Assembly (NCBI GenBank): GCA_002633005.1
Contig: NMRA01000147.1
Location: 496,001-560,000 of the forward strand
DNA from: Phoronis australis
Taxonomy: Eukaryota; Phoronida; Phoronidae
Length of the DNA stretch: 64,000 nt
Direction of reading: 5' to 3'
Shown here: one piece after another, positions 45,941-58,091 of the stretch
How positions within the stretch are numbered: the stretch's first letter is position 1
Layout: every line of letters starts with the position of its first letter
Program-made: the position numbers and the translations under genes
The notes under the pieces: model-generated
What the model was told of the DNA's origin: nothing
Databases searched by the model: none
The model's input: only the letters and a program-made list of their open reading frames with translations

Positions 45941-47350
45941 ATCTACTAAAGCAGCTGTTATGTGTACTAATTATTAATAATGTCGTGACTTAGAAATATC
46001 TAAATAACTAGCAGCTAAATAACTAATACTGGAATAAATAAAAGGAAATGGGCACCGAAATAAAGTTACACAAAGCTAATTCAAAGTCTGAATGATCTCC
46101 ACGTATTTAAAAGCTGTTATTTTTGAAGATTATATAGTCTTATCTTGTAATAAAATAGTTTGCGCATTACAAGAAAAAACATCTATCAGCTGGCAGGCTG
46201 ACGCACTTGACATTACAGTGTATTTCTAACTGGAAGCTTTATAGACAAAGACTGCAATGTTTCGCATTTTTGTTTAAGTCAGCTTATATGCATCCCCCAG
46301 TGAATATTTCTGAATTCAAGAAGTTTTTATATTTTGGCAGACTATACAACTGTTCCAGTATGTCGCACAAGAGTCCCAGCCACAATTTGCGAGAGAAAAG
46401 TGTTTGGACACTCTCTAAAAATAATTTGCCGGGAGTGTTTTTTGACCGTTGCCGGATCTGGAGGCGGTTCCTGTACCCCCTAAAATAGTGTAAGAGTGTA
46501 TTGGTCCTAGATTCTCAAGATCAACAAAAAAGCGAAGTTGCCACTGAAATCAACTTTACAGAACCAAAAGTCTTTTTCTGCTTACAACAGCGTCCAATAT
46601 TCTATAACACGATCGAGTTTACAGAAGCCTTCCAAGAAGATTATTCAGGCTGCAACATAATTATCCTGCATTTTCTTATATAAAATTAATAAATAAATTT
46701 CATATTATTAATTCAAGTAGTTCAATTACTCCACAATCATAATCATATTACTATAGCAGGTCTATCTTCTAGTAATGCTATCTGTGAAGTAGTACCGGCA
46801 ATGACATAACCATTAATTTTGTTTCGTTAACTAAGCAACGGTACGTATTAAAATACCAAATGTTATCTCGACAACTTTCTTATGATTTTATTTTGTCACG
46901 TGCCATTCCTGCTCCCCCTTATCCTGACAGCCAGTATTGTACTCAGCCTCCAAAATCAATCAGATGGCTTTCAGTACAATTATTTCCAACGTTGAGTGCA
47001 ATTCATCCCCGACATCTTAGTCTCCCCTTTCCCAAAACGTTGTTCTTCATCCAATTTAGAATTTTCCATTTTTTCAATTATAAATAAAATTTGCGTAGAT
47101 TTTTTTTCTGCAGATGTTTTGCCATCCACCGATACTCATTTAAACTGGATTGATAACAAAAAACGCCAACAGGGCTTTAGCGCATAAGATGTTCCTATTT
47201 AAGGATATGTATGGAAGCATGATACAAATTTTACACCTTAAACTGGTGAAAACTAAAAAAAAAAAACGAGAACGGAGGGAGGTGAATACTTTTAAAAGTA
47301 AATTAAATATGGAAAGTGCATCGGAATATTCACGGGAACGACAATTAGGC
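45941..47350. other. Intergenic, downstream of the SEA/EGF gene
   Basis: No supported gene. Several AT-rich stretches, but no obvious polyadenylation signal for the minus-strand gene could be fixed. Confidence 0.4.
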
Positions 47351-50000
47351 CTATGTATTAGAACCATTCTGTCGGTGTAGTGTACAGTCTCGTGCATTTA
47401 TGACTATTGGTCGCGGAATGGTAAACTCTCCCTGTTCAGATGGGCGCGCCATCATCGCCTGGTATGCCGTTATGCTTGTCGAGCTGATTGTGCCTATGGA
47501 AGATCGCCGCGGACCACTTCCGAATGATCCATACGTGTTCGGGTGTTCGCTCTCCTCTTTTAGGAGTTGATATTTCCTAGTCTGATACACGATTAGAGGA
47601 ATCACGATCATGAGAAAAATAGCCAATACTCCCATCGATATAGCTATGACGACAATGCTCCACGGCTTAAGCACTCCGGCTGGTGTTTGCGCTGTTGGAG
47701 GACCAACATATTGTTTACAATTAGTACTATTGTAGTCGGAGTCGCATTCGCAGACTATCGGTCCATCGAATCGTACGCGACAGGTTCCGTGACCACTGCA
47801 CGAGTGGTTGAGGCAAGGCTCTGAGCAATACCTGCCCCCAATTAAGTTCTGGTAAGAGTTGGCTACGTCCACGTACCCCTCGTTGCACGTGCATGTAAAG
47901 CCACCCTCCGAATTATTACAACTGCTGTAAGCTGAACACACCTTCATCTCCGTGCATTCGTCAATGTCCCGGATGAAAACGGATGAGACGGTCAAACTTT
48001 GTTTAAGTAGCGCTGAAGCGCTGAGTAGGTTGCGTGCATCGGTAAGATTTACCGCTCCACTGGAAAATTCTAAGCGGAGGTAAGTTTTCCAGTCGATATT
48101 CACCAGTTTCACAATAACGCAGTTCTGATAAACCACTCCTTTTAATGTAGTCTTTGTCGTATCCGATGTCAAGATGTTTTTCAGTCGGTTACATATTGTC
48201 ATTGAAGAGTTTTTGTAGCTCTCCGACGTGGCTTTGTACATTTCTGGATCGTTGATATCGAATGTGCTATTGTCAATGCTTGTAATTCTTAACGTGACCA
48301 TCAGGTGAGCCGTAATTATATTCTCGTCCAAGGCGGGTGCTGCAAAAATGAAAACGAGGTCACACTTCAGAAATTTGACGGTGAGAAAACACAATAGTAA
48401 CGATAACATATAACAGAGATAGTAAAAATTACTTACTTGACAAAGTAATTTATGCAAGTGGATGAATTTATGTAGATGCAGATAGAGGATGGTAAGAATG
48501 AAAGGTTAGAAAACTGTTTGATCTAATTCGACAGTCCCTGCCTTGCTCTGTCCCTCCGGTCACATGGGGGCGTTGCGAACTGAAGGAAGTATAAACGACA
48601 GATGGCTCATTTTTCACTTTAAGGTGTTGGCTAAAAACGAAAATTGAATTAGGCCTTTTAGTCTCATGAAATTATTGTCATAGTATTACTTACCGTGACA
48701 GGATTTTATTTCCGTTACAGACAAGAACATCAAACCACTAGCGATTCGAGAAAACGCTCCAGAACGGTTGGGCAACCCTAATTCGAAAATAGCGCATGTA
48801 CGCATTGTCCGTGGTTTGAGTTGTTATTGAAAATGGAATCACATGACAGTAAAAATACTATGAGGCCGATTTTTGAGATTAAAAGGCCCAATTCAATTTT
48901 CATTTTTTAGCCAGCTAAACGGGGTGAAATGCAACTTCAACGGTGGAATTTTCCACATTTTTGTTGTAAACACGCCATGAGATTCTATTTTGCCATACTC
49001 GTGTTCAGTACTGACTTTTAATGAAGTTTTGAAATTCATTTCCAAGTTATTTATTCTTAATAGCTAGTTGCGTGGGAATTTTAAAAGTCCGAAAATATAA
49101 AATCAATACCTTTTGGCAACGAACATCTATAATTTTTAGGTAGACATTTACTAATTAAAACATTTGTGAATTTTATCATGTCACTTGTACACACATCTTA
49201 TTTTTATTATGTTATTTTTAGATAACATCAAAGACTAAAAAATATCGAGTTCGCCGTTTCTGACAGAAAATGAGTCACACATTTTGGTCAAAGTTTTTAT
49301 ACCAACACAATAAATCTATTGTCTATTACTCGGCTAATTGAATAAGGTTGGGTGCGCCCTAAGACTTAAACTGCTCTGATTACTGAACCGCGCCCGTCAC
49401 GTACACGTACGGCTTAACAACCATGTTTTGCTCCATTGAATAAGTAATAAATGTAAGGACTATCCACTTACCAAAACACATACGAAAAACGAGACAACGT
49501 ACAAAGTTATAGCAAAAGCTTAAATCAATTTCAACGACCTGTTTCTAAAGTTCTCATTCTCCTATATGTAGACTTCTCGTAGTCACGCATTGCGTACACC
49601 TAGGTACGATAAAAATTCTACAAATTTCGTTTTTTCTCAGTCGCGACATTTCTCCTAATTGTTCATAGAACCGTTTAACTTGTAAAAGACTAAGACATAC
49701 ATCTGTACCCGTGTGAGCACGGATAGAGGGGTGTTACGTTAGGTTAAGAATGCTTTATACATCTTAAAATTGTTGACAATGTCATTGTCATAAGTTATGA
49801 ACTGAAAGTATCATAATGATGACAGCCAGTGTCATTACATTATTTCCTACAAGCAGAATAAATTCAATAATTATCTTACCTTTAATTACTAATTGCTAAT
49901 TTGTAAAACGTTTTAACAATATTTAAAAATACTTACCTTGGGCTAATGTGCTTGGCAACCAAAAAATGGACAACACCCAACATAGATGTAAACAGTTCAT
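47351..50000 (-). CDS. SEA-EGF-EGF single-pass membrane protein, two exons
   Basis: Exon 1 (50000-49937) encodes a signal peptide, beginning MNCLHLCWVLSIFW and ending near LAQ, then a GTAAGT donor. Exon 2 (48339-47351) follows a TTTTTGCAG acceptor; the phase-1 join restores an Ala codon. The product is 350 residues. In order: signal peptide 1-21; a SEA-like module about 30-145 with several N-glycosylation sites; a calcium-binding type EGF from DIDEC (146) to Cys193; a second EGF (about 197-230, SGHGTCRV...CECDSDYNSTNC); one transmembrane helix 249-273; and a cytoplasmic tail of about 77 residues with Ser/Thr clusters (RRSSIGTISSTS). The usual SEA self-cleavage motif GSVVV is not seen. Such proteins resemble membrane mucins or adhesion molecules; the partner is unknown. 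The open frame upstream of the acceptor is intronic. A family C element sits in the intron. Confidence 0.82.
48627..48915. repeat. Inverted-repeat element, family C, inside the SEA/EGF intron
   Basis: The left arm GGCTAAAAACGAAAATTGAATTAGG... is complemented by the right arm, ...GGCCCAATTCAATTTTCATTTTTTAGCC. Pairing continues inward for about 80 bp through CATAGTATTACT versus AGTAAAAATACTATG. It is non-coding. A partial relative lies at 45838-45940. Confidence 0.7.
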
Positions 50001-52916
50001 TCTTGTCGCAATTCGACGAAGGTGACTCGGTTCAATGATCGTCTTTTCACACAAAAACACCGTAATAAACCTTTGTAATGTACATCTTTAAAAAGCTAAC
50101 ATCCTACCGAAAAACGACTAAATCAGCGGGTCCTTCTCCGTGTCCCTTTGTGAGGAATGCAGTAAATCCGATAAGAACGAGCAGTTAACAAAATGCTAAC
50201 TGCACTCGACGCGCCCTGAGAAAGGTCTCACTGTTTGTTGATGACGAGCCCACTACGACACGGCAAACATTTGCCCTAAACTAATAGGTCATTAAATCAA
50301 GCCGTCAAATAGATAAGCCATTTTAGTCAAGGTGAATGCAACAGGATGTGCGTAAGCTCACTGATTTTATACAAAACCATTGTCCGGAACGAATACAATT
50401 GTGATGGGTGGAGCGCTGACGAAACACACATAGTTGAACCACACATAGATCTTGTTTTTTAATACAGGACACTGGGTATGGTTGTTTTGTGCATAATGCG
50501 GTATAATGTGTCTACTGGAACAGATTTTGTGGCGCAAAGTAATTGCTTGCCCGCTTGCTTTCAGTACTGAAATACATTGGTACATGATCGTGCAAATATG
50601 TTCGTTTAGGCTGAGTTTATTCCAATTTGCACCAAAACGATTTGTTTCACAAAGTAAAATGTTCCACCAATGGGTCTGTTGTTATCAGGCGTATGTTTAT
50701 ATTTAACAGTGAAACTGGTGTCCTAACAGAAACGACACTCTAGTTTGAGATTGTAAAGGGGAGTGTGAAAGATCACGAAAATACTCGAGAAACAATATGT
50801 GTCGAATGCTTTTTGTGTCGTTATCTTAGCATTGGAAAATTTTATTGAAAAATTTTTGAATTTGAAAATGTAATCAAACATGCATGAAATATCGCTCAAT
50901 TTGTTACCATCGCTTTTATTACGACTGCTTCAAAGCAGCTAAAACACATTTGTGTCTTCTAATGTCACTACCAGCCACACATTCGGTAGCTCTCGAACTT
51001 GATCACATTTGAATCATTGCATTCTTCCCATGTCGTGCTCTTCTTAGATCTTTGATATCTCTGTGAATTTGTCTTAAGACACTTAAAATTCCATATGTCT
51101 TGATACTACCGTGCAATAACCATAGTGTCATTGTACATGTACGGTCAGGTGACAATAAATATAAAAGTATGTGAAACTACACGTGTTTTGATAAGGGTGT
51201 TTATCGTAACGTAAGTAAGACAGAACCACTTTCTCCGGCAGTAATTTCAAAGTTGCGACCTGATCAACCATCGACGGTTTAAGCTGGATAAACTACATGA
51301 ATTGACGTCTACTATACATTTCAAAAACTAAAAACAAACGAAATACACTAGAGCCATGGGCGGCGCACCATCGAGGGCTGGGGGTCTGTAACCCCACTTT
51401 TTTCAGTGCTGTGCCGCCGCCAATGAAAGGGCATTTGGTAATTAATATTGCTATCTCTCCTCACAATAAACATTGTTGTCACTCGGCCCTCGGTGTCACC
51501 TCCGTCTTCCTCAAAGTCGCCCGTTCACGTCAGCTTGTAAACAAAGAATGTGAAACTTTTCATTGTAAACTGCAGTGGTAACTACAGTAGCGTTATGTTT
51601 TCATTATTCTAAGATGTAAAATAACAGTAATAATATCCAATTAACTCAGTCAAAAACTTTTATTTATATGACACATTGTCGGTAAATCGACAACATTTGT
51701 CTGCCTCCGACCTGGGACCGAAGCCGAAACTAAGAACACATCAAGGTACATGTAGGTCAAATTAGCCATAGCGATATTACGAGTGGCAGTCGCTACTGAT
51801 ATGAATGAAACAGGGATAAATTGAAAATTGGTGACAATGAATAAAAATCCATAAAGTACACAAAAGCAGGGTAACTGGCGGTAAGAATACAATCTCAAAT
51901 GTCGTCTGCTCACCTGTCGTAAACTTTGATTTGGGGTTCAGGTTTGACCGACTCAAACGGGGAGAGCTGCATTTAGAGGAGACCTCACAGTCTCAAGTAG
52001 CAAGTCAGAGATATGGGGACCAAGTTGACGAAGGGGAAGTCAAAAAATTCATAGAATCGAAAAAATAAAAACACGAAGAAAAAACCGCGAGTAATGTCAG
52101 AACTTTTTGAAACCCGACTTTTCAGTGTCGTTGTATTCCTACGCGTATTGGCCAACGAGGAAGAACTTTAGACTCGGAAAAGAAATGCAGGTTAGATCTT
52201 AATAACGTCGTATAAATATGTTAAACAACGTGTAGTTTAACATATATGTACCATTTTGTTGCACTACATGTACACCAAGATATAATGATCTGGGTTATTT
52301 GTATTATTTCATATGATTTCCACATGGAATAAGTATTTTTGACCGAAGCGCTACATATCATTTCTTGATCGCAATTAACAAAGTAAACATGTCACACATC
52401 AGGCAGTACAGTACAGTAGGTGGCATGCTAGTGCATTGTGGGGAAATTTAATTATGGAATTAATTTTCTGAAATTACGAAGTCTACGACGTTAGGTGTCA
52501 TTTCCGTTAATATTTGGTTGAAGGGACCACGTTCATAGTTGGACAATTTTTGAATGAACGACATCATTATATACAGGCCTACAAGCATACCGTCATAAAT
52601 GTACGCATATCTCCATAGATATTCTCATTGATGCTCTTTCTTTATCTACACCACCTCTGGTGAGTAATCCCATTGTCACGAGTTTCGATAACTTATCACT
52701 ATCCGGTTGTTTTCGTAATAAGTGAATCACCATTCGAAAAATCATGTAATACACCCGTGAAACTCATGGATTAATCAACACACATTTTATCTGGCTATCT
52801 CTATTCGTAAACCTGACTGGCATGAACGAGAACCTGCGGCTCGAGAATTCATAGCATGCGTTGAAACCCCGTCTTTTCATGAAAGTGCGCGTGTATTGGT
52901 TACTAATTTGGGTGTA
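50001..52916. other. Intergenic between divergent genes
   Basis: This lies between the start of the SEA/EGF gene (minus) and that of the second GPR157-like gene (plus), so it should hold both promoters. No clear TATA box or CpG-rich core is visible. One short repeat, at 51357-51421, is described separately. Confidence 0.4.
51357..51421 (+). repeat. Short GC-rich inverted-repeat element, family D copy 2
   Basis: Runs from GGGCGGCGCACCAT to CAGTGCTGTGCCGCCGCC, with CTGTAACCCCACTTTTTT between. It is the reverse orientation of the copies at 27212 and 56383. Confidence 0.65.
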
Positions 52917-55900
52917 ATGGAGCACCCTGTTATCGACCAGGGTCCGACAGTTGCAGCTCCACTAGTTATTAACAGAGTTACTGTTGTACTCAACATAACC
53001 AGTTGCGTGTTGTCTATTCTCGGAGCCGCGGCCATATTTGTGCTGTACTTCACCTATCCGGACATCAGAACACCCAGCAAGACCTTCCTCATATTCCTGA
53101 CAATTGCAGATTTAATCACGGCAGCTGGTAACCTAGTTGGAATATGTCGCTACATTGTCGAATCGGGAGAGACTCCATTTGAGGTTATTTGCACCGTGGA
53201 TGGTCACAATCCTCTCCTACATGAAGAAGTTGTTTGTGTAGTTCAGAGTTTCGTCACAGTATTCTCAAATCTTGCATCCTTCTTCTGGACAACGGCCATC
53301 TCCTTCTTACTTTTGCTTCCAATAGCAAGAAGAGGTTTGGTGTTAGGAACACGCTTCAAGGTTTTGTGTCATGTCGTTTGTTGGACCATACCAGGTGACC
53401 ATATTGAAGTTAATTACATTCACCTAGCAGTCTTTGAGCTGCTACGAAACTGTCTTCTGCCCAAAAAGCTAGCTTTTGATTTTGGCTACTCACCGTCAGT
53501 AGCGTGCGGAGGTTTGGTGACGCCCGAGGAGATTTTTTATTGAATGCGCCTCTCTATTCAAGTGCACCCTAGTGCCATGAAAATTAAGAAATTAAACATC
53601 ATTCACAATTTCAAAAGGTTTATTTATTGATCGGATGCCCCCCATGTGGATGCCCGGGGCTCCGCCCCGCCCCCTCCCCCCCCCTTCTGCACGCTACTGC
53701 TCACCGTAACTGACATCAACTTTACTAAACACTAAGAATAGGCAGTTTCAAATAATTACTACTTCAATGAGTGCTTGGCGGGTAAAAAGTTGCGTCAAAT
53801 CATCGCATTGAATCTTACCTTGAGCGTAACGAACTTTCAATTATTTCCGAGCCCAAAAACCACTTGTAATTTCAATAAGGAACAATCTGAGGACACGTTT
53901 TTGTAGACTGTGAATTCGGGACAGCTTTAACAGAATGTGTCCGTTTCAAGTTTCCTACTTTTTTGCAACTAATGAAAACATAACCGGCCGTCGGTTATGG
54001 GCCATCTTTGGATGGTTGACCCGAGTTGAGACCTGGGTTCCCAGACTGGTGCTGAAAGATTATTTGGCGCTAAAAGCGAGATTTTTATTTAGACCATTCA
54101 CAGTCAAGGAATTCATCTCAAAATTTTCCTAATTCACTAATTTTAAAGCTTCGAAAGAACTGGCAGTTCATTACTCGAAACTTGGCTTTCTACAAGTTAT
54201 TTTATGCACCGAGCAGGGTCTCGAGGCATATCGAACTCAAAGTTCTTTGCTAATCCAGAGAACTTTTCTCGTTTGAGTAAGTAACAAGTTGAGACCAATT
54301 TTAAAGTGGCAAGTGTTCTAAATCAAAAGGTCGCTTCCAGGACGTCACGTGAGTTATAGTCCGCTTTGTTATGAAAAAGCTCATGTCGGTTTGAGAAAAA
54401 CGAGGGAATCCGTGGAGTGAAATAAATGTTCCCTTTAGTAGGCTATTATTGACGCAGTGCGACCTTGCAAGTTTAAAAGGATTTCATAAATGACCAATTC
54501 AAGCACAACTGTAAGGCTACATTCAAAATTTGTGGCCGATTTGTTCAACGAACACGGTCTCCATACTCTAACTGGAACACCAAGTTTTGTTTTATTTTAA
54601 TGCGAATTCAGGATAGTCGTGTTTGATTTTGTGTCCGAGTACCACAAATTCATAGACACAGCCCAAGTTCGCATTTTATGACCATTGGAATCAAAGGTAA
54701 ACAACAAAATCCATTAGGCGCTGCCTCGCATTTCCCAACGGGCAACTATGAATGCTTCTTACAGGTTGGGACCATAACAGGCACTTACCACATGACCAGG
54801 ATTTTTGTGACTGTCTTGTATTTTTTTGGGTCAGGAAACAGAAATAGGGTGTCAGTGTTATCGCTGTTTCTTCGTTGCAACATCTTTTCCCGACCGTTTT
54901 AGAAACTATAGACTTTAAAAACTAAAGCCGACATTGAAAATTGAACATTTTCACTATTTGATCGTCAAAAATCGGTTTACTACAGCAAATTGAAATAGAA
55001 ATACATCGCATTGCAACTGTTGTTCTTTCATTGATATCTCCCGACCTGTATAGCGTAACGTGCTTATCAGAGGTTGCTATGAAACTAAGAACGGAGAACG
55101 CGTCATGACAAACGCGAAAATGTTGCTTCAAAACCGGGCTTATCAAGCGCGAATTAGGATTACAAGCTCATAGATATGAGTACTCGAAGTTTTAGTCAGG
55201 TTTTATGAATTCTTCTGTTTCCGGCATACCGGCGGCATTAAACGCAGCTCAGAAAATATTAAAGCAAACAAAAATCAGCCTACCACCCCAAACACTAGAT
55301 TTAAACCACTTAACTGAAATTGGTCTCAAATTATTCCTTTGGTGGGGAATTCGGGGCTACAAAAGAACTAACAGTTCGTTATTGCTCGCGACCAAAGTCT
55401 GCAGGCTGGACGGTCACGGCGAGTAATCTTATATGTGCCTATTGTAGTTTCAATCAAGGTATAACGAACTACCAGTTCTTTGTAAACCCAGCCTCCCGTT
55501 CAGTAACGCTAGAATTTCGCTAGACTTCGCGAGATTACGTGAGATACTGCCGTGTATTTCAAACGAGAACATGTGACTCTGGCTAGATTTTAACTAGGTC
55601 CTAGCCTAGGTCCTAGAGTTACTGAACGCACGCCATGAATCATTCCTCACCTGAGCAAGGAACAACTTGAGGCCAGTTTCATAACAGCGACTGGTCTAAA
55701 GCAAAATGTCGCTTCAGTGGGAGGAGCCCGGATTTACAGCCACTTAAAATAGAAAATGAGCTAGAGGAGTTCGAGTTCAGAAAATGGCTACGGAATCATG
55801 ATGTACGTTGTACATCACTTGTTTTATGTCCAACGCTTTATTCGAATGTGTAAAGTTGTGTTATACATTAATTCGAATTATATATGGCTTGGCTAACTAG

Positions 55901-57041
55901 TGAATGTGTGTCCACATTTATTCCCAGCTTCTGATTGGCAGCTGCGTGTTAATAACGTTGAGTATCATAACGTTTCACAGGTGTAATTGCTGTGACGGCT
56001 GTTTCTCTCCAAAAACTTGGAAATGACAATTACGCTACTAGCAGCGGTTGGTGTTGGATAGATCGTTGTGTATTGGACAAGCTGTTTTGGATGCTATTCA
56101 CAGGCAAAGGCTGGGAGCTGGCCGTGTATTTGATTATAGGAGTCAATTATATACTGTTGAAGTGTTTCATTGTTCAGGTAAGCATTTTTGTAAGCACGAT
56201 AGACATAGGAATAACTTAGTAAAACATATCGTCGGCGGAGACCACTTAGTGCTGGACCGAGATCTGAAGAACAGTCCCGTCAAATTAAAGTTTGTACACT
56301 AATGTGAGCCAGGAAGAAATGCTTCGTGTCAGCTTTTTGAGGTAGTTTTCGACATTTTCTGAGAAAACTCAATTCGACATTTCATGGGCGGCGGAGCACT
56401 GAAATAAGTGGGGGCTATAACCCCGCCCCTGCCCCTATGGTGCGCCGCCATGCAGTTTAGACAAGCTTTAGCTTCATGTAAAACAACATTTTCGTTAATA
56501 ACTCATGAATATCTCTCTGCAACTTACTCACTCTGTAACGTGCACGAACCAAGTTTATGATGTCTAATTTCTAAATGTTCATTTTTAAGTTTTCACAGTT
56601 TTCTGAAGGACGCGTGATCGACTAATAGTACCGTTTTCTGTGTTACAGTACGAGTCTAGAATGTCTAGATTACCAGTCTGGGAGCGTTACGCAAGCGAGA
56701 GAATCAACGAACGAGCTCTCCGCGCGGAGGATAAAAATTTCATCTACGTTCCGCTCATACTTTATGCACTGCGTATATGGGGAACCATTCGATTCTTCAT
56801 AGATCGTGTAGACGGTGACTTAAATAACAAATCTGGTTTACTGACGATGCAAGGAATCGGTGATAGCCTGCAAGCATTCGTTAACTTTATTGTATTCTTC
56901 GCCTGCGACGCCTCCGTTCGCAGTATCATCATCATGGACATCGGAAGCAGGCGATGGCAACGGCAAAGAGATGAGACAAGGCGCCGTGATGCGGTGTCGC
57001 ATATGTTCACGAGTGAAAGTTATTCTTATTCGGAAAACTGA
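52917..57041 (+). CDS. GPR157: GPR157-like seven-transmembrane receptor, three exons (paralogue 2)
   Basis: Exons 52917-53394, 55981-56177 and 56649-57041 join in phase to 355 residues. The frame is open upstream to 52896, but the first ATG is at 52917. TM1 lies near 20-45 (Asn26 in NIT may be glycosylated), TM2 has FLIFLTIADLITAAGNLVG, and TM3 begins at Cys107 and includes SFFWTTAISFLLLLP. Exon 2 supplies the end of TM4, the loop motif SGWCWID (181-187) and TM5. Exon 3 supplies TM6 (DKNFIYVPLILYALRIWGTI) and TM7 (GIGDSLQAFVNFIVFF) without interruption, whereas paralogue 1 has an intron exactly before that Gly. The C-terminal tail is Arg-rich then Ser/Tyr-rich. Motifs match vertebrate GPR157. 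Intron 1 is 2.6 kb and holds a family B element; intron 2 holds a family D element. No disabling change is seen. Confidence 0.87.
55497..55628 (+). repeat. Inverted-repeat element, family B copy 4, in intron 1 of GPR157 paralogue 2
   Basis: Begins CGTTCAGTAACGCTAGAATT and ends GGTCCTAGAGTTACTGAACG. The interior GCGAGATTACGTGAGATACT and GAGAACATGTGACTCTGG match the copy at 7368-7490. It is preceded by CAGCCTCC, as are copies 2 and 3. Confidence 0.7.
56383..56452 (-). repeat. Short GC-rich inverted-repeat element, family D copy 3, in intron 2 of GPR157 paralogue 2
   Basis: A 70-bp unit with ends CATGGGCGGCG and CGCCGCCATG. The inner blocks GAGCACTGAAATAAGTGGG and TATAACCCCGCCCC are shared with the other two copies. 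This is the clearest copy for defining the termini. Confidence 0.65.
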
Positions 57042-58091
57042 TCTTTTCTTACCGCTCATATCTAAAACGCAGTTTATAAACCAGTTTACTGAACCACGCT
57101 CTACATTTCTCTAAACTTTTCTTGCCATATCAGGAAGTGAGCTGCATTTCGAAAAGTATCAGTAAGTGAACAGCGTCAACATCATTGGTTTCGATAGTGG
57201 TAGCCATCTCTGTCAAACCTGGGTATGTCAATCGCTGGTGGTCTTCTCAAGTCCGATTTTGAGAGTACGCTGTAGTTTGTCAGAGTCAATTAGTCTGTTT
57301 GATGACTTTCAAGTTTATGCAGTAAGAAGAACACATGTCAAATACGGTGAGATGCAAGTACTATAAAATTCGCCTACTGACAACAGTCGCCAAATTTCAA
57401 AGTTAAAGCTATTTTTTTCCTGACAGAGACAAAAACAAAGTGAAACTTAGCTCGCCTTTTTAGACGGTTAAAACAATGCAGAATGTCCCAACATAATCAG
57501 TCTGACTGGTTGTGTAACCGGGCTGCGCGCAATATAGCTTTCAATATTTTTTGCGTTTTCTCTTGTTAAGTTCGAACTCGCGGCAAACTTTCAAAACTGA
57601 AAAGAATTGCACTGGTTTATATTATCGCTTATTATTACAAAAAAACAACAACAACAACAACAACTGTAGAATGTAGAATAGATGTATTCTATCTTGTAGA
57701 ACAGTAGGTTATTTGTAAAGCAGTTCGATACTTTCGTTCGCCTACACGCGGAGAACACAGTCATCAAATTGTTTTCAGAAGTCAAATCGAGACACAGAGC
57801 TCAGGGTTAGCCACTGCAAAAATTTTAAAAAATTCCATTTTATATGGTTCACACATTTGTGACACCGTTAAAGTGCCAGGCAGCGCCATCTTTAGAAAGC
57901 AGTGGATGGAACACTTTGTTAGTCATGAACTAAATGGTATTCATTGACGGCATCAACTTGAAGATACACCGCACGCAAACTTGATATATTTCAGGTTGAG
58001 TTAAGATTTTATTGACCTAATCATATCGCTGCTAATTGTTAAACATTTTGTGGATAAAAACATGAATGATTATCGGCTAATATTTTAGTAG
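57042..58091. other. Intergenic with a short CAA repeat
   Basis: An ACAACAACAACAACAACAAC tract lies near 57645-57664. Nothing else is recognised. Confidence 0.45.

Noticed and set aside
48340-48457. N-terminal extension of the SEA/EGF exon to a Met at 48457
   Set aside because: A TTTTTGCAG acceptor and the matching signal-peptide exon at 49937-50000 show this is intron.
52896-52916. Earlier start for GPR157 paralogue 2 at 52896
   Set aside because: That codon is TTG; the first ATG in frame is 52917.
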